Below, one piece after another: positions 46,525 through 55,766 of a stretch of DNA of 64,000 nucleotides. Both the position numbers and the translations under genes were made by a program. Under the pieces are notes generated by a model. That model worked only from the letters and a program-made list of their open reading frames with translations. It was not told where the DNA came from and did not search any database. Source of the stretch: an uncultured Ilyobacter sp. Its GTDB lineage: Bacteria; Fusobacteriota; Fusobacteriia; Fusobacteriales; Fusobacteriaceae. Numbering within the stretch: position 1 is the first letter of the stretch; every line of letters starts with the position of its first letter. The DNA lies in the NCBI RefSeq assembly GCF_963668085.1, contig NZ_OY764058.1, forward strand, positions 682,001 to 746,000, written 5' to 3'.

Positions 46525-46570
46525 AAACTATGTAGCAGGGGCTGATTTTTCGGCTCCTGTAATATAGTTT
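46525..46570 (+). promoter_or_regulatory. Hairpin between hsdS and hsdR
   Basis: AAACTAT/ATAGTTT with inner CAGGGGC/GCTCCTG can form directly after the hsdS stop and is followed by TTTTAG. It may act as a weak terminator, limiting HsdR relative to the methylase, or as an mRNA-stability element. Confidence 0.5.
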
Positions 46571-46595
46571 TTAGCCTAAAAGGGGGATGTTAGGT

Positions 46596-49500
46596 ATGGG
46601 CAACTTAAATTTGAATATGGGAAATTTTACTTTTTTAAAAGATGATTTTAAAGATCTATACAATTCTTGTGCAGAAGCTGAAAAAAACTGTTTCCTTAAT
46701 CCGAGAACCAGTGCTTTTTATTCTCGTAGGGCTCTTGAGATCGGTGTAAATCTTGTATTTCAGTTAGAGGGTATAACCAAACCCTTTAATGCCAATTTAT
46801 CAGAACTTATGAACCACTATGATTTTTGTGGCCTTTTTGATGACAGAGAACAGCTTGAACTTTTGAAATTTGTGAGAAGGACTGGAAACTTTGCCGTACA
46901 TAGCCATAATATAATAGAGCAAAAAGCATCTTTGTCATGCCTCGAGATAATCTATGATTTTTCTGCATGGATAGCTTACTGCTACGGTTCTTTTGACGGG
47001 GAGCAGGCATTTAATGAGATGATGATACCAAAGACAGTCCATGAGCCACAGGAAAATCTCATGAAAAAGGTGAAAGAGCTCGAGGAACAGCTGAAGACAC
47101 AGATCGAAAACATCACACATGAAAAAGTAGATCACAAAAGAGAAAGAGATTTCAGGGTAAAAAACATCTCTGAAGCTGATACAAGAAAACTGTATATTGA
47201 TATGCAGCTAAGAGAAGCAGGGTGGAATCTGGAAAAACCCAATACAATAGAATACAAAGTTTCTGGTATGCCTAATAACAGCCAGGAAGGCTATGCTGAC
47301 TATGTCTTGTGGGGCAGTGATGGTAAGCCCCTTGCTGTAGTAGAAGCCAAGAAAACCATGAAAGATCCAGAAATAGGAAAACACCAGGTAACTCTTTATG
47401 CTGAATGCCTTGAAAAAGAGTTCGGTCAGTATCCTGTGAGATTTTATACCAATGGCTTTGAGACCTATATCTGGGAAAATGGAGAAGTTCCAAGGAGGAT
47501 ATACGGTTTCTACAGAAAAGATGAGCTTGAAACTGTAATTGCTAGAAGAGATCTGTTACTGCCTGTAGAGAAAGCCAGAAAAGAGATAAAACCAGAAATA
47601 GCTGGAAGGGACTACCAAATAAGAGCCATCACCAAGGTTGTGGAAACCTATTATAATAAAAACAGAAAGGCACTCCTTGTAATGGCTACAGGTTCAGGTA
47701 AGACAAGGACAGCCATGTCCATAGTCAATACCCTGGCAAATGCCAACATGGTAAGGAGAGTTCTGTTTCTTGCAGACAGGACAGCCCTTGTGAATCAGGC
47801 TAAAAACAGTTTTAAAAATTATCTCAGTGATTTTACACAATGCAACCTCGTAGAGGTAAAAGAAAATGATAACTCAAGGCTTGTCTTCTCCACCTATCAG
47901 ACTATGATAAATGAAATAGACAAACTGAGAAAAGACGGTTCAAGAAAATTTGGAGTTGGATATTTTGATCTTATTATTGTAGACGAATCCCACAGAAGTA
48001 TCTACAAAAAATACGGTGCTATTTTTGATTATTTTGATTCTATGCTCTTAGGGCTTACAGCTACACCCAAGGAAGAAATAGACAGAAATACATATACAAT
48101 TTTTGACTTACCCAGCGGAGAGCCTACAGATACCTACAATCTTCATGAAGCTGCCGAAAAGGGTTATTTGGTCCTTCCCCTGGTAAAGGAGATTGATCTC
48201 AAGTTCCCAGAAAAGGGTATCGTTTACAGCGAGCTTTCAGAAAAAGAGCAGGAAGAGTATGAAGATACTTTTTCTGATGAAGAAGGTAATCTCCCCGAAA
48301 AAATTGATGGTACTGCCATCAATAGCTGGCTATTCAACAGTAACACAGTTGAAAAAGTCCTGGAAACCCTCATGACCTCTGGAAACAAAATACAGGGTGG
48401 GGACAAGCTGGGGAAAACTATTGTCTTTGCAAAAGATGATAAACATGCTGATTTCATAGTAAAAACTTTTGATAAAATGTACCCAAACATGGGGGATTTC
48501 TGCCAGAAGATAACCAATACAGTGAATTATTCCCAGGACCTTATAGATCGTTTTTCAGATTCTAAGAAGATGCCACAGATAGCTGTATCTGTAGACATGC
48601 TTGATACAGGGATAGATGTTCCCGAAATTTTAAACCTTGTATTTTTCAAGAAAGTCAGGTCAAAAGCTAAGTTTTGGCAGATGATAGGCAGAGGTACAAG
48701 GCTGTGCCCAAATATATTTGGTCCGGGACTTGATAAAACAGACTTCTATATATTTGATTTCTGCAAGAACTTTACTTTCTTTGAGACAAATGTAAATGAG
48801 CTGGTTACAAAACTTCAGGAGTCTCTCACACAGAGGATATTCAATATGCGGATCTCCCTTCTACATAAGTTGCAGCACGTTGATTTTCAAGCTGACGAAG
48901 GACATAAAAATCTTTGGGGGAAATTACTGGCTATCCTTTCATCTGATATATCTACTCTTGATAAAAGCAGTGCCTTTGTGAGAAAAGAGCTGAGATATGT
49001 TGAAAAATATAGTGATTCCAATGAACTGAGAGTTTTAGATGAAAATAAGATTATTGAGATAAAAAACCATATAAGCCATCTGCCCTTTGCCATTCAGAAA
49101 GATGACGAGTCGGCAAAGAGATTTGATATACTTATTCTTTCGCTCCAGCTTTCTATACTAGAGAATACTACAAAGCAGAAAACCATAATCAGAAATCTAG
49201 GATCCATAGGTAGGGAGTTAGAACAAAAAGGTTCTATCCCAAAAGTAGCTCAAAATAAGGAGACAATCAAACTTTTGAATGACGATGGATTTTGGTCAGA
49301 GGCTTCTATCGTGGAACTAGAGGAGATAAGAGAAGTTTTGAGAGAACTCATGAAGTTCCTCGATAAAGGTGGAGAGGAACAACAGATTTTTTATACAAAC
49401 TTTGAAGACAGTATAGAGAATATGGAGGTAAAAGATCTGGGATTTGGTAGATATGACTATCTGGACCCAAAAACAAAACTCAGGAAAATCCTAGACGAAC

Positions 49501-49964
49501 ACCAAGAGGATTTGGCAGTAAAAAAGCTCCGTAATAACATTCCCCTCGATCATGAAGATATAGATAATCTTGAGACGATCTTGTTTAAAAGTGAAATTAT
49601 CACCAAAGATGAGCTTATAGAGCACTGTGGCGAGGAATTCCGAGAGCTCTCTAGCAAATACGGAGAAAATCCTCTGGGGTATTTTCTCAGATCCATTGTA
49701 GGACTAGAAAAAGCAGCTGTTCAAAAGGCATTTTCAGAATTTTTATCTGAGGGTAATTTTAGCGGTAAGCAGATAGACTTTATAAATATGATCGTAGAAC
49801 ACTATATCCGTAACGGTAATTTTGAGAAATCCAAGCTAAAGGAGAAACCATTTAGCGTCATGCATACCAAAGGGATAATTGGGCTTTTCCCCAATAGAGA
49901 GGATATAAAGAAGCTGGCAGATACTATAGACAATATAAACAGCAGTGCAGAGTTCAAATACTAG
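46596..49964 (+). CDS. hsdR: Type I restriction-modification endonuclease/translocase subunit
   Basis: This is a 1122-residue HsdR of the EcoEI-like branch. A DUF4145-type domain (about 15-125) is followed by the HSDR_N nuclease region (KPNTIEYK, GYADYVLWGSDGKPLAVVEAKK, which carries the D...E-x-K catalytic pattern). Next come the SF2 motor with Walker A MATGSGKTRTAMS near residue 363 and the DEAD-like VDESHRS, then helicase motifs (MLDTGIDVPE, QMIGRGTRL) and the EcoEI_R_C domain. It cuts and translocates unmethylated DNA. ATG 46596 lies 9 bases after GGGGG; ATG 46587 three codons earlier is too close to the ribosome site. Confidence 0.95.
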   Translation: MGNLNLNMGNFTFLKDDFKDLYNSCAEAEKNCFLNPRTSAFYSRRALEIGVNLVFQLEGITKPFNANLSELMNHYDFCGLFDDREQLELLKFVRRTGNFAVHSHNIIEQKASLSCLEIIYDFSAWIAYCYGSFDGEQAFNEMMIPKTVHEPQENLMKKVKELEEQLKTQIENITHEKVDHKRERDFRVKNISEADTRKLYIDMQLREAGWNLEKPNTIEYKVSGMPNNSQEGYADYVLWGSDGKPLAVVEAKKTMKDPEIGKHQVTLYAECLEKEFGQYPVRFYTNGFETYIWENGEVPRRIYGFYRKDELETVIARRDLLLPVEKARKEIKPEIAGRDYQIRAITKVVETYYNKNRKALLVMATGSGKTRTAMSIVNTLANANMVRRVLFLADRTALVNQAKNSFKNYLSDFTQCNLVEVKENDNSRLVFSTYQTMINEIDKLRKDGSRKFGVGYFDLIIVDESHRSIYKKYGAIFDYFDSMLLGLTATPKEEIDRNTYTIFDLPSGEPTDTYNLHEAAEKGYLVLPLVKEIDLKFPEKGIVYSELSEKEQEEYEDTFSDEEGNLPEKIDGTAINSWLFNSNTVEKVLETLMTSGNKIQGGDKLGKTIVFAKDDKHADFIVKTFDKMYPNMGDFCQKITNTVNYSQDLIDRFSDSKKMPQIAVSVDMLDTGIDVPEILNLVFFKKVRSKAKFWQMIGRGTRLCPNIFGPGLDKTDFYIFDFCKNFTFFETNVNELVTKLQESLTQRIFNMRISLLHKLQHVDFQADEGHKNLWGKLLAILSSDISTLDKSSAFVRKELRYVEKYSDSNELRVLDENKIIEIKNHISHLPFAIQKDDESAKRFDILILSLQLSILENTTKQKTIIRNLGSIGRELEQKGSIPKVAQNKETIKLLNDDGFWSEASIVELEEIREVLRELMKFLDKGGEEQQIFYTNFEDSIENMEVKDLGFGRYDYLDPKTKLRKILDEHQEDLAVKKLRNNIPLDHEDIDNLETILFKSEIITKDELIEHCGEEFRELSSKYGENPLGYFLRSIVGLEKAAVQKAFSEFLSEGNFSGKQIDFINMIVEHYIRNGNFEKSKLKEKPFSVMHTKGIIGLFPNREDIKKLADTIDNINSSAEFKY

Positions 49965-50020
49965 GGTTATAACCCTGTACACTTTATAACAACTATTAAA
50001 TAATATATATTAAAAACAAG

Positions 50021-50060
50021 AAAGACGGCTATCAAATATTTTCATTTGATAGCCGTCTTT
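50021..50060. terminator. Bidirectional terminator between hsdR and the GGDEF-EAL gene
   Basis: A 17-bp perfect stem (AAAGACGGCTATCAAAT and its complement) around a 6-base loop ends both converging transcripts. Confidence 0.93.
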
Positions 50061-50105
50061 AATATAAAATCATTTAATATTATATTTAGACCTTGTTTTG
50101 ATCTT

Positions 50106-52039
50106 TTAAAAGGAGAGATCCATTTTATTAAGATACTTATCCTGTGAATAGTCTTTTAGGATTAAGTCCAGAGGTTGTGCCTTATCAAAATAATATCCCT
50201 GGAAATTGTAACAGCCTAAAGTCAATAATTTTTCTATCTGTTCTTTTGTTTCAACCCCTTCAGCAATGACCTTAAATCCTGCTAATTCTCCTATTTTTAC
50301 AGAGAAATTTATTATTAATGGATTTATTTTATTGGTTTCTAAATTATTTATAAATGACCTGTCAATTTTCAGTTCTGATATTGGAAATTTTTCTAGATAA
50401 CTGAGAGAGGAATATCCTGTACCGAAGTCATCAATGGAAAACTCAACTCCTAAATTTATAAGTTTTTTCATTTTTTTTAAAGTAGAGAATGAATGTTTCA
50501 TTGCGGCTCTCTCTGTTATTTCAAGAGTTATTAAATTTCTAGATTCATATTCCAATAAAACATTTCTAATATCTCTTACAAAGCTCTCATCTTCAAAAAC
50601 TATGGATGATATATTTACAGATATACGTGTATTTAATAATTTTGCTGCTTCTAGTGAATCTCTCAGAACCATTTCTGTTATTTTATGTATAAGAAATGAA
50701 GTTTCAGCCACAGGAATAAATTTATCTGGGGGAATCATCCCTTTTTCAGGATGAAACCATCTCACAAGAGCTTCAAATTGTACTTTTTTATCCTGAGAAA
50801 ATATTTTAGGTTGAAAAAAAGTTTTAAATTCATTATTTTTCATACCTAAAAGAATTTCCTCCTGAATTATTGTTTCTTCAATACCTTTATTTTTTTTATG
50901 TAAAGCCAGACGATTGAGAGAGTGATCTACAAATTCTTCTATATTTTCTCCGCCGTATTGAATATAGAGATAATTCAGTTCAATAAAATAATTTTTTTGT
51001 TCATCTTATTGAATATAGAAAGTCTGGTCTTTAATTTTTTTATAAGAAGACCCCTTGCATTATTTGAACAGTCGGGAAGAATTACCATAAACTTGTCACC
51101 TTCAAGTCTAACGACTTTATCACTATTTCTGAAGCTTTGTTTAAGTATAGCCACCACTATTTTAACTATATCATCTCCAGCTTTTAGTCCCATTTTTTTA
51201 TTTATATAGCCTAAATTCTTAATGTCAATTAAGCAAATGGAAATCTGACTCTCTTCATCTTTAAAGGTCTCTGCAAGGTTTTTAAAAATATTAATTCCAT
51301 TTTTTCTATTATATGCCCCTGTTAGAGGGTCTTTTGATTTTATAAATCTAGACTCTTTTTTTAAAGAAAAGGATTCTAAAGTCAGCTTTCTAAAAGAAAA
51401 CATCAAGGGAATGGCAAATAAAAGTGTGACAATTGTATTTAAAAGCAATATAAGAGTATGCTTTGATAAAAATCTGTTTAAAAAAGACATTTCTGTATCT
51501 GCTCCTGCGATATAAACAGTACCATCTTTTGATATCTCTCGAACATATGCTGATCGGTAGCTTCCCCAGATATCACTGCTATTTAAAAAAACAGGTTTTT
51601 CGCTATCAAATGATTTCCATGTCAATTCAAAGGAATCGTCTTCAGTGTTTTTTAGACTTTCCCAATAATATCCTGTCGGGTGCTTCTGGAGAAAATCTGA
51701 AGTATCTGACATAATCGCATAATGAATATCATCATCTTTTTTTACTAGCAGATAGAGATAATCTACACTAAGTTGTTTTGACATCTCATTCAAAAGAGCT
51801 CCCTTTTCTATGATATATTCCTTTGAATAAGTGGAATTGTCCATGGTCGACGTGATATATTCATTACCTAAAATATATTTTATACTTTTAGAAGCCCTTA
51901 AAAGGTTTATATCTGTTTCTTCTAGAAGGTGTTTTTTTTCTAATTGATTGACCATATAAAAGCATAAAAAAATCCCAAAAATAAGGCTTAGAAGTGGAAA
52001 ATACTCTGTGTATTTTTTATTTTTCAAGATGTTTTTCAA
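50106..52039 (-). pseudogene. Membrane GGDEF-EAL protein, split by a frameshift
   Basis: The first frame (52039 to 50975) encodes a helix near residues 15-30, an external sensor domain, a second helix (ILLLNTIVTLLFAIPLMF) and a GGDEF domain whose motif is degenerate (RLEGDKFMVILP), then stops at FNKMNKKIILLN. One base later the frame continues without a break as YFIELNYLYIQYGGENIEEF, then QEEILLGMKNNEFKTFFQPK and the full EAL domain to 50106. The EAL motifs are intact: FEALVRW, LEITERA, IDDFGTGYSS, IAEGVETKEQ. The shift lies at a run of seven A near 51,000; eight A would restore one protein of about 640 residues. It may be a phase-variable tract, transcriptional slippage, sequencing error or real decay. 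The EAL part alone (ATG 50843) could be translated as an active phosphodiesterase. Confidence 0.85.
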
Positions 52040-52189
52040 TTATTTTCTCCTTGAGTATATTGTTTTGAATACATACATGTTTATATTATTACTACGAAAA
52101 CAAGCATTTTACAACAGGTTTTTTAATCAAACATTCTTTAATGGGTACTTAACATTTTACTGAATACCTTATATACGTTAATATAAAGC

Positions 52190-52218
52190 TTGACAAACTG
52201 GTTGGCGTTTAATAGAAT
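52190..52218 (+). promoter_or_regulatory. Promoter of the diguanylate cyclase gene
   Basis: A perfect TTGACA (52190-52195), a 17-base spacer and TAGAAT (52213-52218) predict a start near 52225, about 46 bases before the GTG start. Confidence 0.85.
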
Positions 52219-52270
52219 TACCCTACAATTTTGAAGGAATTAAACTATATTTTTTGAAAAAGGAGGACCT

Positions 52271-53149
52271 GTGAATAAAAAGAATATTTTATATTTTTTA
52301 ATTTTGACTGCTACTTACAGTATGTTTATATATCACTCTTATGGGCTCAGCAAAGAAATTGATTTGTTAGACCTTTTTATGAAAATATTTGTTGCAGTGA
52401 TTATATTGATTTTGATTATACGAATACAAAGTTACACTTTTTCAAAAGAAGCATATGATTTTTTCAATATTGGACTTATGCTTAGATTTTTTGCACAAGC
52501 CACAGATATTATGTATGAAATATGTAAGTACCCAAAAATTATAAAAAATATTTTCGAGGGTTTTACAGAAGCTGTATCCTTTTGCTTTCTTCTTGCAGGG
52601 GCACATTTAACGATAAAGAATATTCAAAAACTAGAAAAACTTTCCACGGTGGATGAACTCACCAGCACCTCCAACCGATACGAATTAATTAGAAGGTTTT
52701 ACTTACTTAAAAACATTTCAGACAGAAATGGAAATGCAGTGACTATCATATCTTTTGATGTGGATCATTTTAAAAAAATTAATGATACTTATGGACATTT
52801 AACTGGTGATTCTGTTTTGAAAGAGCTATCACTTTTAGTTTCAACAAATTTACGTAGTCAGGATATTTTTGGAAGGTACGGTGGGGAAGAATTTTTGATT
52901 TTGCTTCCTGAAACGGATATTAAAGGAGGAATAGCTCTGGCAGAAAAACTTCGTGGTATTATTGAGAAATTTGAATTTAAAGAAGTTTCTAGGGTTACAG
53001 CGAGTTTTGGAGTTTCTCAATATAGAAAATATGAAGATATTAATCAGATTTTAAGTCGAGTGGATAAGGCACTTTATTTTTCTAAAAACAGAGGTCGAAA
53101 TTGTGTGAGTTCTGAAGTTTGTAAAATGCCATCATTAGAGGCTGTTTAA
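52271..53149 (+). CDS. Diguanylate cyclase with membrane N-terminus
   Basis: This 292-residue protein has three or four hydrophobic segments in the first about 115 residues (for example ILYFLILTATYSMFIY and IFVAVIILILIIRI), then a GGDEF domain. The catalytic motif is GGEEF at about residue 204 in FGRYGGEEFLILLPETD. An inhibitory I-site RSQD sits five residues before it. The domain looks fully active and product-inhibited, making c-di-GMP from GTP. The start is GTG 52271 with AAGGAGG at 7 bases. It is divergent from the GGDEF-EAL gene, so opposing c-di-GMP enzymes share one intergenic region inside the mobile element. Confidence 0.93.
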   Translation: MNKKNILYFLILTATYSMFIYHSYGLSKEIDLLDLFMKIFVAVIILILIIRIQSYTFSKEAYDFFNIGLMLRFFAQATDIMYEICKYPKIIKNIFEGFTEAVSFCFLLAGAHLTIKNIQKLEKLSTVDELTSTSNRYELIRRFYLLKNISDRNGNAVTIISFDVDHFKKINDTYGHLTGDSVLKELSLLVSTNLRSQDIFGRYGGEEFLILLPETDIKGGIALAEKLRGIIEKFEFKEVSRVTASFGVSQYRKYEDINQILSRVDKALYFSKNRGRNCVSSEVCKMPSLEAV

Positions 53150-53227
53150 AAATAAATCTTTTAATATAGCCCCTATACTCTCACCTTTTTTACTAAAACT
53201 TAGCTCAAAAAGCTTAGTCTTATAATC

Positions 53228-53264
53228 AATAGGATTAGTTTTCAATTCTAATCCTATTTTTTTT
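53228..53264. terminator. Terminator between the diguanylate cyclase and the lysis genes
   Basis: AATAGGATTAG pairs with CTAATCCTATT around a 9-base loop, followed by a run of T. A-rich sequence on the other side lets it serve the leftward late operon as well. Confidence 0.88.
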
Positions 53265-53553
53265 ATTTTAAATCCTCCAAACCCAGCTCTATTTTCATCT
53301 TGTCTACAGCTTCAGCAACTTGAGTATTTCCAACGATAGAGTAATCCCCATTATATTCTTTTTTGATAAGCCCCTGCTCAAATGCATCGAGATATTCTGC
53401 CAGCTTTATTGAGGCACTTTTTGGAAGTTTTTTCCCAGCCTTCTTTCCGAAAACAAAAACCTTTTCCTTTGGAATAATTATTCCAATTATAAAAACTGAT
53501 ATTGGTAATACCACTGCCCCGTACTTCCCTATAAATTCTATTGCTTTTTCCAT
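53263..53553 (-). CDS. Small membrane protein of the lysis module, possible holin
   Basis: This 96-residue protein has one clear membrane helix (GAVVLPISVFIIGIIIP, about 14-30) followed by a charged soluble tail. It lies after the endolysin at the end of the late operon, where holins and spanin-like proteins are found. I do not recognise the family, so holin is a positional inference. Confidence 0.6.
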   Translation of the reverse strand: MEKAIEFIGKYGAVVLPISVFIIGIIIPKEKVFVFGKKAGKKLPKSASIKLAEYLDAFEQGLIKKEYNGDYSIVGNTQVAEAVDKMKIELGLEDLK

Positions 53554-53565
53554 TTTTATCCTCCG

Positions 53566-53832
53566 TCAATTTCTTGATAATTTCTCCAATAAATTTAAAA
53601 CAATGTTAGTCTGCCTATGACCTTCATTATGTAAATCCTTGTGCATTTTTGCATAATTATCATGATCTTCTTTATCTAACTTTTTGTCATCAAGTCCTTT
53701 TTCGACTTTATCCAATTCCATTTTTATTCTTCCCTGTTCCTTCCAAAGGTAAAGAATAACACAGCATATCAATGTCAATACACCATAAAGTGGATTTTCA
53801 AACATCCCTTGAATCAGGGCAAACATCTGCAT
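53566..53832 (-). CDS. Small membrane protein, likely holin or XhlA-like
   Basis: The 88-residue product has an N-terminal helix (PLYGVLTLICCVILYLW) and a long charged, coiled-coil-like tail (KMELDKVEKGLDDKKLDKED). This resembles BhlA/XhlA-type haemolysin-holins of PBSX-like elements in layout. It is directly downstream of the amidase gene in the same operon. Confidence 0.65.
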   Translation of the reverse strand: MQMFALIQGMFENPLYGVLTLICCVILYLWKEQGRIKMELDKVEKGLDDKKLDKEDHDNYAKMHKDLHNEGHRQTNIVLNLLEKLSRN

Positions 53833-53852
53833 CCTCCTTTGTTATTTGAATT

Positions 53853-54383
53853 TTAAAGAGTATTTACAATCTCTTTTATACCTTTCTTTATTGCTGATAC
53901 TGTATCACTTATTTTCAGATCTTCTTTAGATTTTATAGAATCTATAAAACAAGATTCTATTATTATGCAGGGAGCTTTTGTCTTCCATAATATACTAGCC
54001 CCTCTTTCATCAGAGCTTATCCCCTTAATGCCTCTGTCACTGTATTTAAGAGATTTTATGAGTTCGCTCTGTATAATCCCGGCCATCTCCTTTCCTCTGC
54101 TTGAGGATCGACAATAAAGGACCTCTGTACCCTGTACTCTCCCATTTGCAGCATTCAAATGTAATTCAATTACATAATCAGGGTTCAATGAATTTATTTC
54201 TTCAGCAAGAGATGCATATCTATTTCTTCCCTTCAAGACAATATCTATATCTTTCCATTCATCTGATTTAAAAAGCTCCATTGCTATTTCTAGTACACAA
54301 TCATACTCTTTTAGATCCAAACTTGCATTCACTGCTCCTGGATCTAAAAATGAATGTCCAGGAACAACTACAATTCTTTTCAT
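53853..54383 (-). CDS. N-acetylmuramoyl-L-alanine amidase (endolysin)
   Basis: This is a 176-residue Amidase_3-family zinc enzyme with no signal peptide, as for a holin-dependent endolysin. Metal ligands are visible in VVPGHSFLDPGA (His9), in VIELHLNA (His) and in KEYD (Glu). The catalytic Glu lies in IIIESCFIDS. It cleaves the bond between muramic acid and the stem peptide for cell lysis or particle release. Holin-like genes follow it. Confidence 0.9.
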   Translation of the reverse strand: MKRIVVVPGHSFLDPGAVNASLDLKEYDCVLEIAMELFKSDEWKDIDIVLKGRNRYASLAEEINSLNPDYVIELHLNAANGRVQGTEVLYCRSSSRGKEMAGIIQSELIKSLKYSDRGIKGISSDERGASILWKTKAPCIIIESCFIDSIKSKEDLKISDTVSAIKKGIKEIVNTL

Positions 54384-54392
54384 AAAATCCTC

Positions 54393-54809
54393 CTATATAA
54401 ATTTTTCTATAAAATCTGGTGTAATTGGATAGAGAGATTCTATATCTTTTGAAATGTTTTTATATTTATTTGGCAGCTGTAGCCAGGCTTTTCTAAAATT
54501 ATCTCTTTTATTTTTCATTTCAGGAGTTTCACCTATGTCGCATCTAAGCACTGCTTTGTCATATAAATCAAGCGCAGCAAACTGTACTTTCCTTATGTTT
54601 CTAGCTTTAGATTTTTCAATATTTAATAAGCTTAAATTGAGTTTTGATTCATCCTTGATTAATACTCCGCCTAAATATTTATAATAAATGTGATTTTCTA
54701 AAAACTCTTCATAGTTTTCAACTTCAATTTTAATTCCAGAGCTTTTAAAGTTTTTATTAGTAACACTTACAATATAGCCATTTTCATCTGTTAAAATATA
54801 CACCTTCAT
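54393..54809 (-). CDS. Probable tail-fibre-associated protein
   Basis: This is a 138-residue soluble protein directly after the tail fibre gene. ATG 54809 has AAGGGG upstream and gives MKVYILTDENGYIVSVTNKN; a longer start would overlap the fibre gene. Small genes at this place often encode fibre assembly chaperones. Its C-terminal half (ETPEMKNKRDNFRKAWLQLP) is similar in feel to tail-assembly proteins, but I cannot name a family. Confidence 0.6.
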   Translation of the reverse strand: MKVYILTDENGYIVSVTNKNFKSSGIKIEVENYEEFLENHIYYKYLGGVLIKDESKLNLSLLNIEKSKARNIRKVQFAALDLYDKAVLRCDIGETPEMKNKRDNFRKAWLQLPNKYKNISKDIESLYPITPDFIEKFI

Positions 54810-54819
54810 AATTTTCCCC

Positions 54820-55755
54820 TTATCTAATACCAACAATTTGTCTAATATAAACTCCGTGGCTTGCATATGGTTTTATAGAATTTGAATCTATTAAATATGC
54901 TCCACACCAGTCATCACCGGTAATGTCACACCAATCATAACTTCTATAACCATAAGAATAAGTTGGACAAGTTAATTGTCCAGCATAATTTTTCCCAACT
55001 GCATCAGCTGTAGTATGAGAAACATACATAACAATGAGTTGGTAGTTACTAAAATCCTCTCCAGCCATATCAAGGGCAGTTCCGCTGTCCATGTAATGAG
55101 ATCCAGACCATAATAAAGTAGCTTGCCCACTTTCTGCAGCCCCTATATCAACAGGTTTAGGTAGATTCTTTGTACTGTATACTTCGCTCCAAGTCCTCCA
55201 AGAACCACTGCCTGCCACATCTGAAGGATTCCCTGATCTATAATACATTTTATCAGAATTGTAAGGCAAACAAATTTGAGAAATTGTATCGTTGCCTCCG
55301 TGAAGAACCAGTAATTGACCATGTTGGGCCCCAATTGGCATATTTAAATTTGAATCACTAATTCTATATACTCCAGAATCAACAATAGTATTCAGATCAT
55401 TGCTAAGTTGAGACATAAACAGCATTCCATTAATGTCTTTAGCCTCAATAGTTGTCTCTAGTTTCGTTAATAATCCATTTTTTAGAGCTTTAGAAGTGGC
55501 TAAGGTATTAGAATCATCTAATGAGAAGCTATCAGATTTATTTTTATTGAATCCGCTATTTTTATTAAAAATATTCTCTTTGCCATCTCCCAGACTCTTT
55601 AATATTTCACCAATCTTGAATATCGACCTGGAAAACCTTCGAAGAGCTACCGGCTGATCTCTTACATTTCCCAGCATCTCTAGTCCGTGCTCATCTGTCA
55701 CAGGGTCAAGTGTAGAGTCTATTTCATTTATATCTGTTATTATCTGATCTGCCAT
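54820..55755 (-). CDS. Tail fibre protein with pyocin-knob-like domain
   Basis: The 311-residue product has an N-terminal baseplate-binding part (about 1-60), a fibre repeat (SFSLDDSNTLATSKALKNGL near residues 75-95) typical of phage tail fibres, a knob-like section (DSGVYRISDSNLNMPIGAQH, SGSWRTWSEVYSTKNLPKPV) as in pyocin and phage fibres, and a C-terminal Tyr/Trp/Ser-rich binding head. It should bind the target cell surface. The C-terminal 90 residues are the likely host-range determinant. Confidence 0.85.
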   Translation of the reverse strand: MADQIITDINEIDSTLDPVTDEHGLEMLGNVRDQPVALRRFSRSIFKIGEILKSLGDGKENIFNKNSGFNKNKSDSFSLDDSNTLATSKALKNGLLTKLETTIEAKDINGMLFMSQLSNDLNTIVDSGVYRISDSNLNMPIGAQHGQLLVLHGGNDTISQICLPYNSDKMYYRSGNPSDVAGSGSWRTWSEVYSTKNLPKPVDIGAAESGQATLLWSGSHYMDSGTALDMAGEDFSNYQLIVMYVSHTTADAVGKNYAGQLTCPTYSYGYRSYDWCDITGDDWCGAYLIDSNSIKPYASHGVYIRQIVGIR

Positions 55756-55766
55756 TCTCCACCTCT

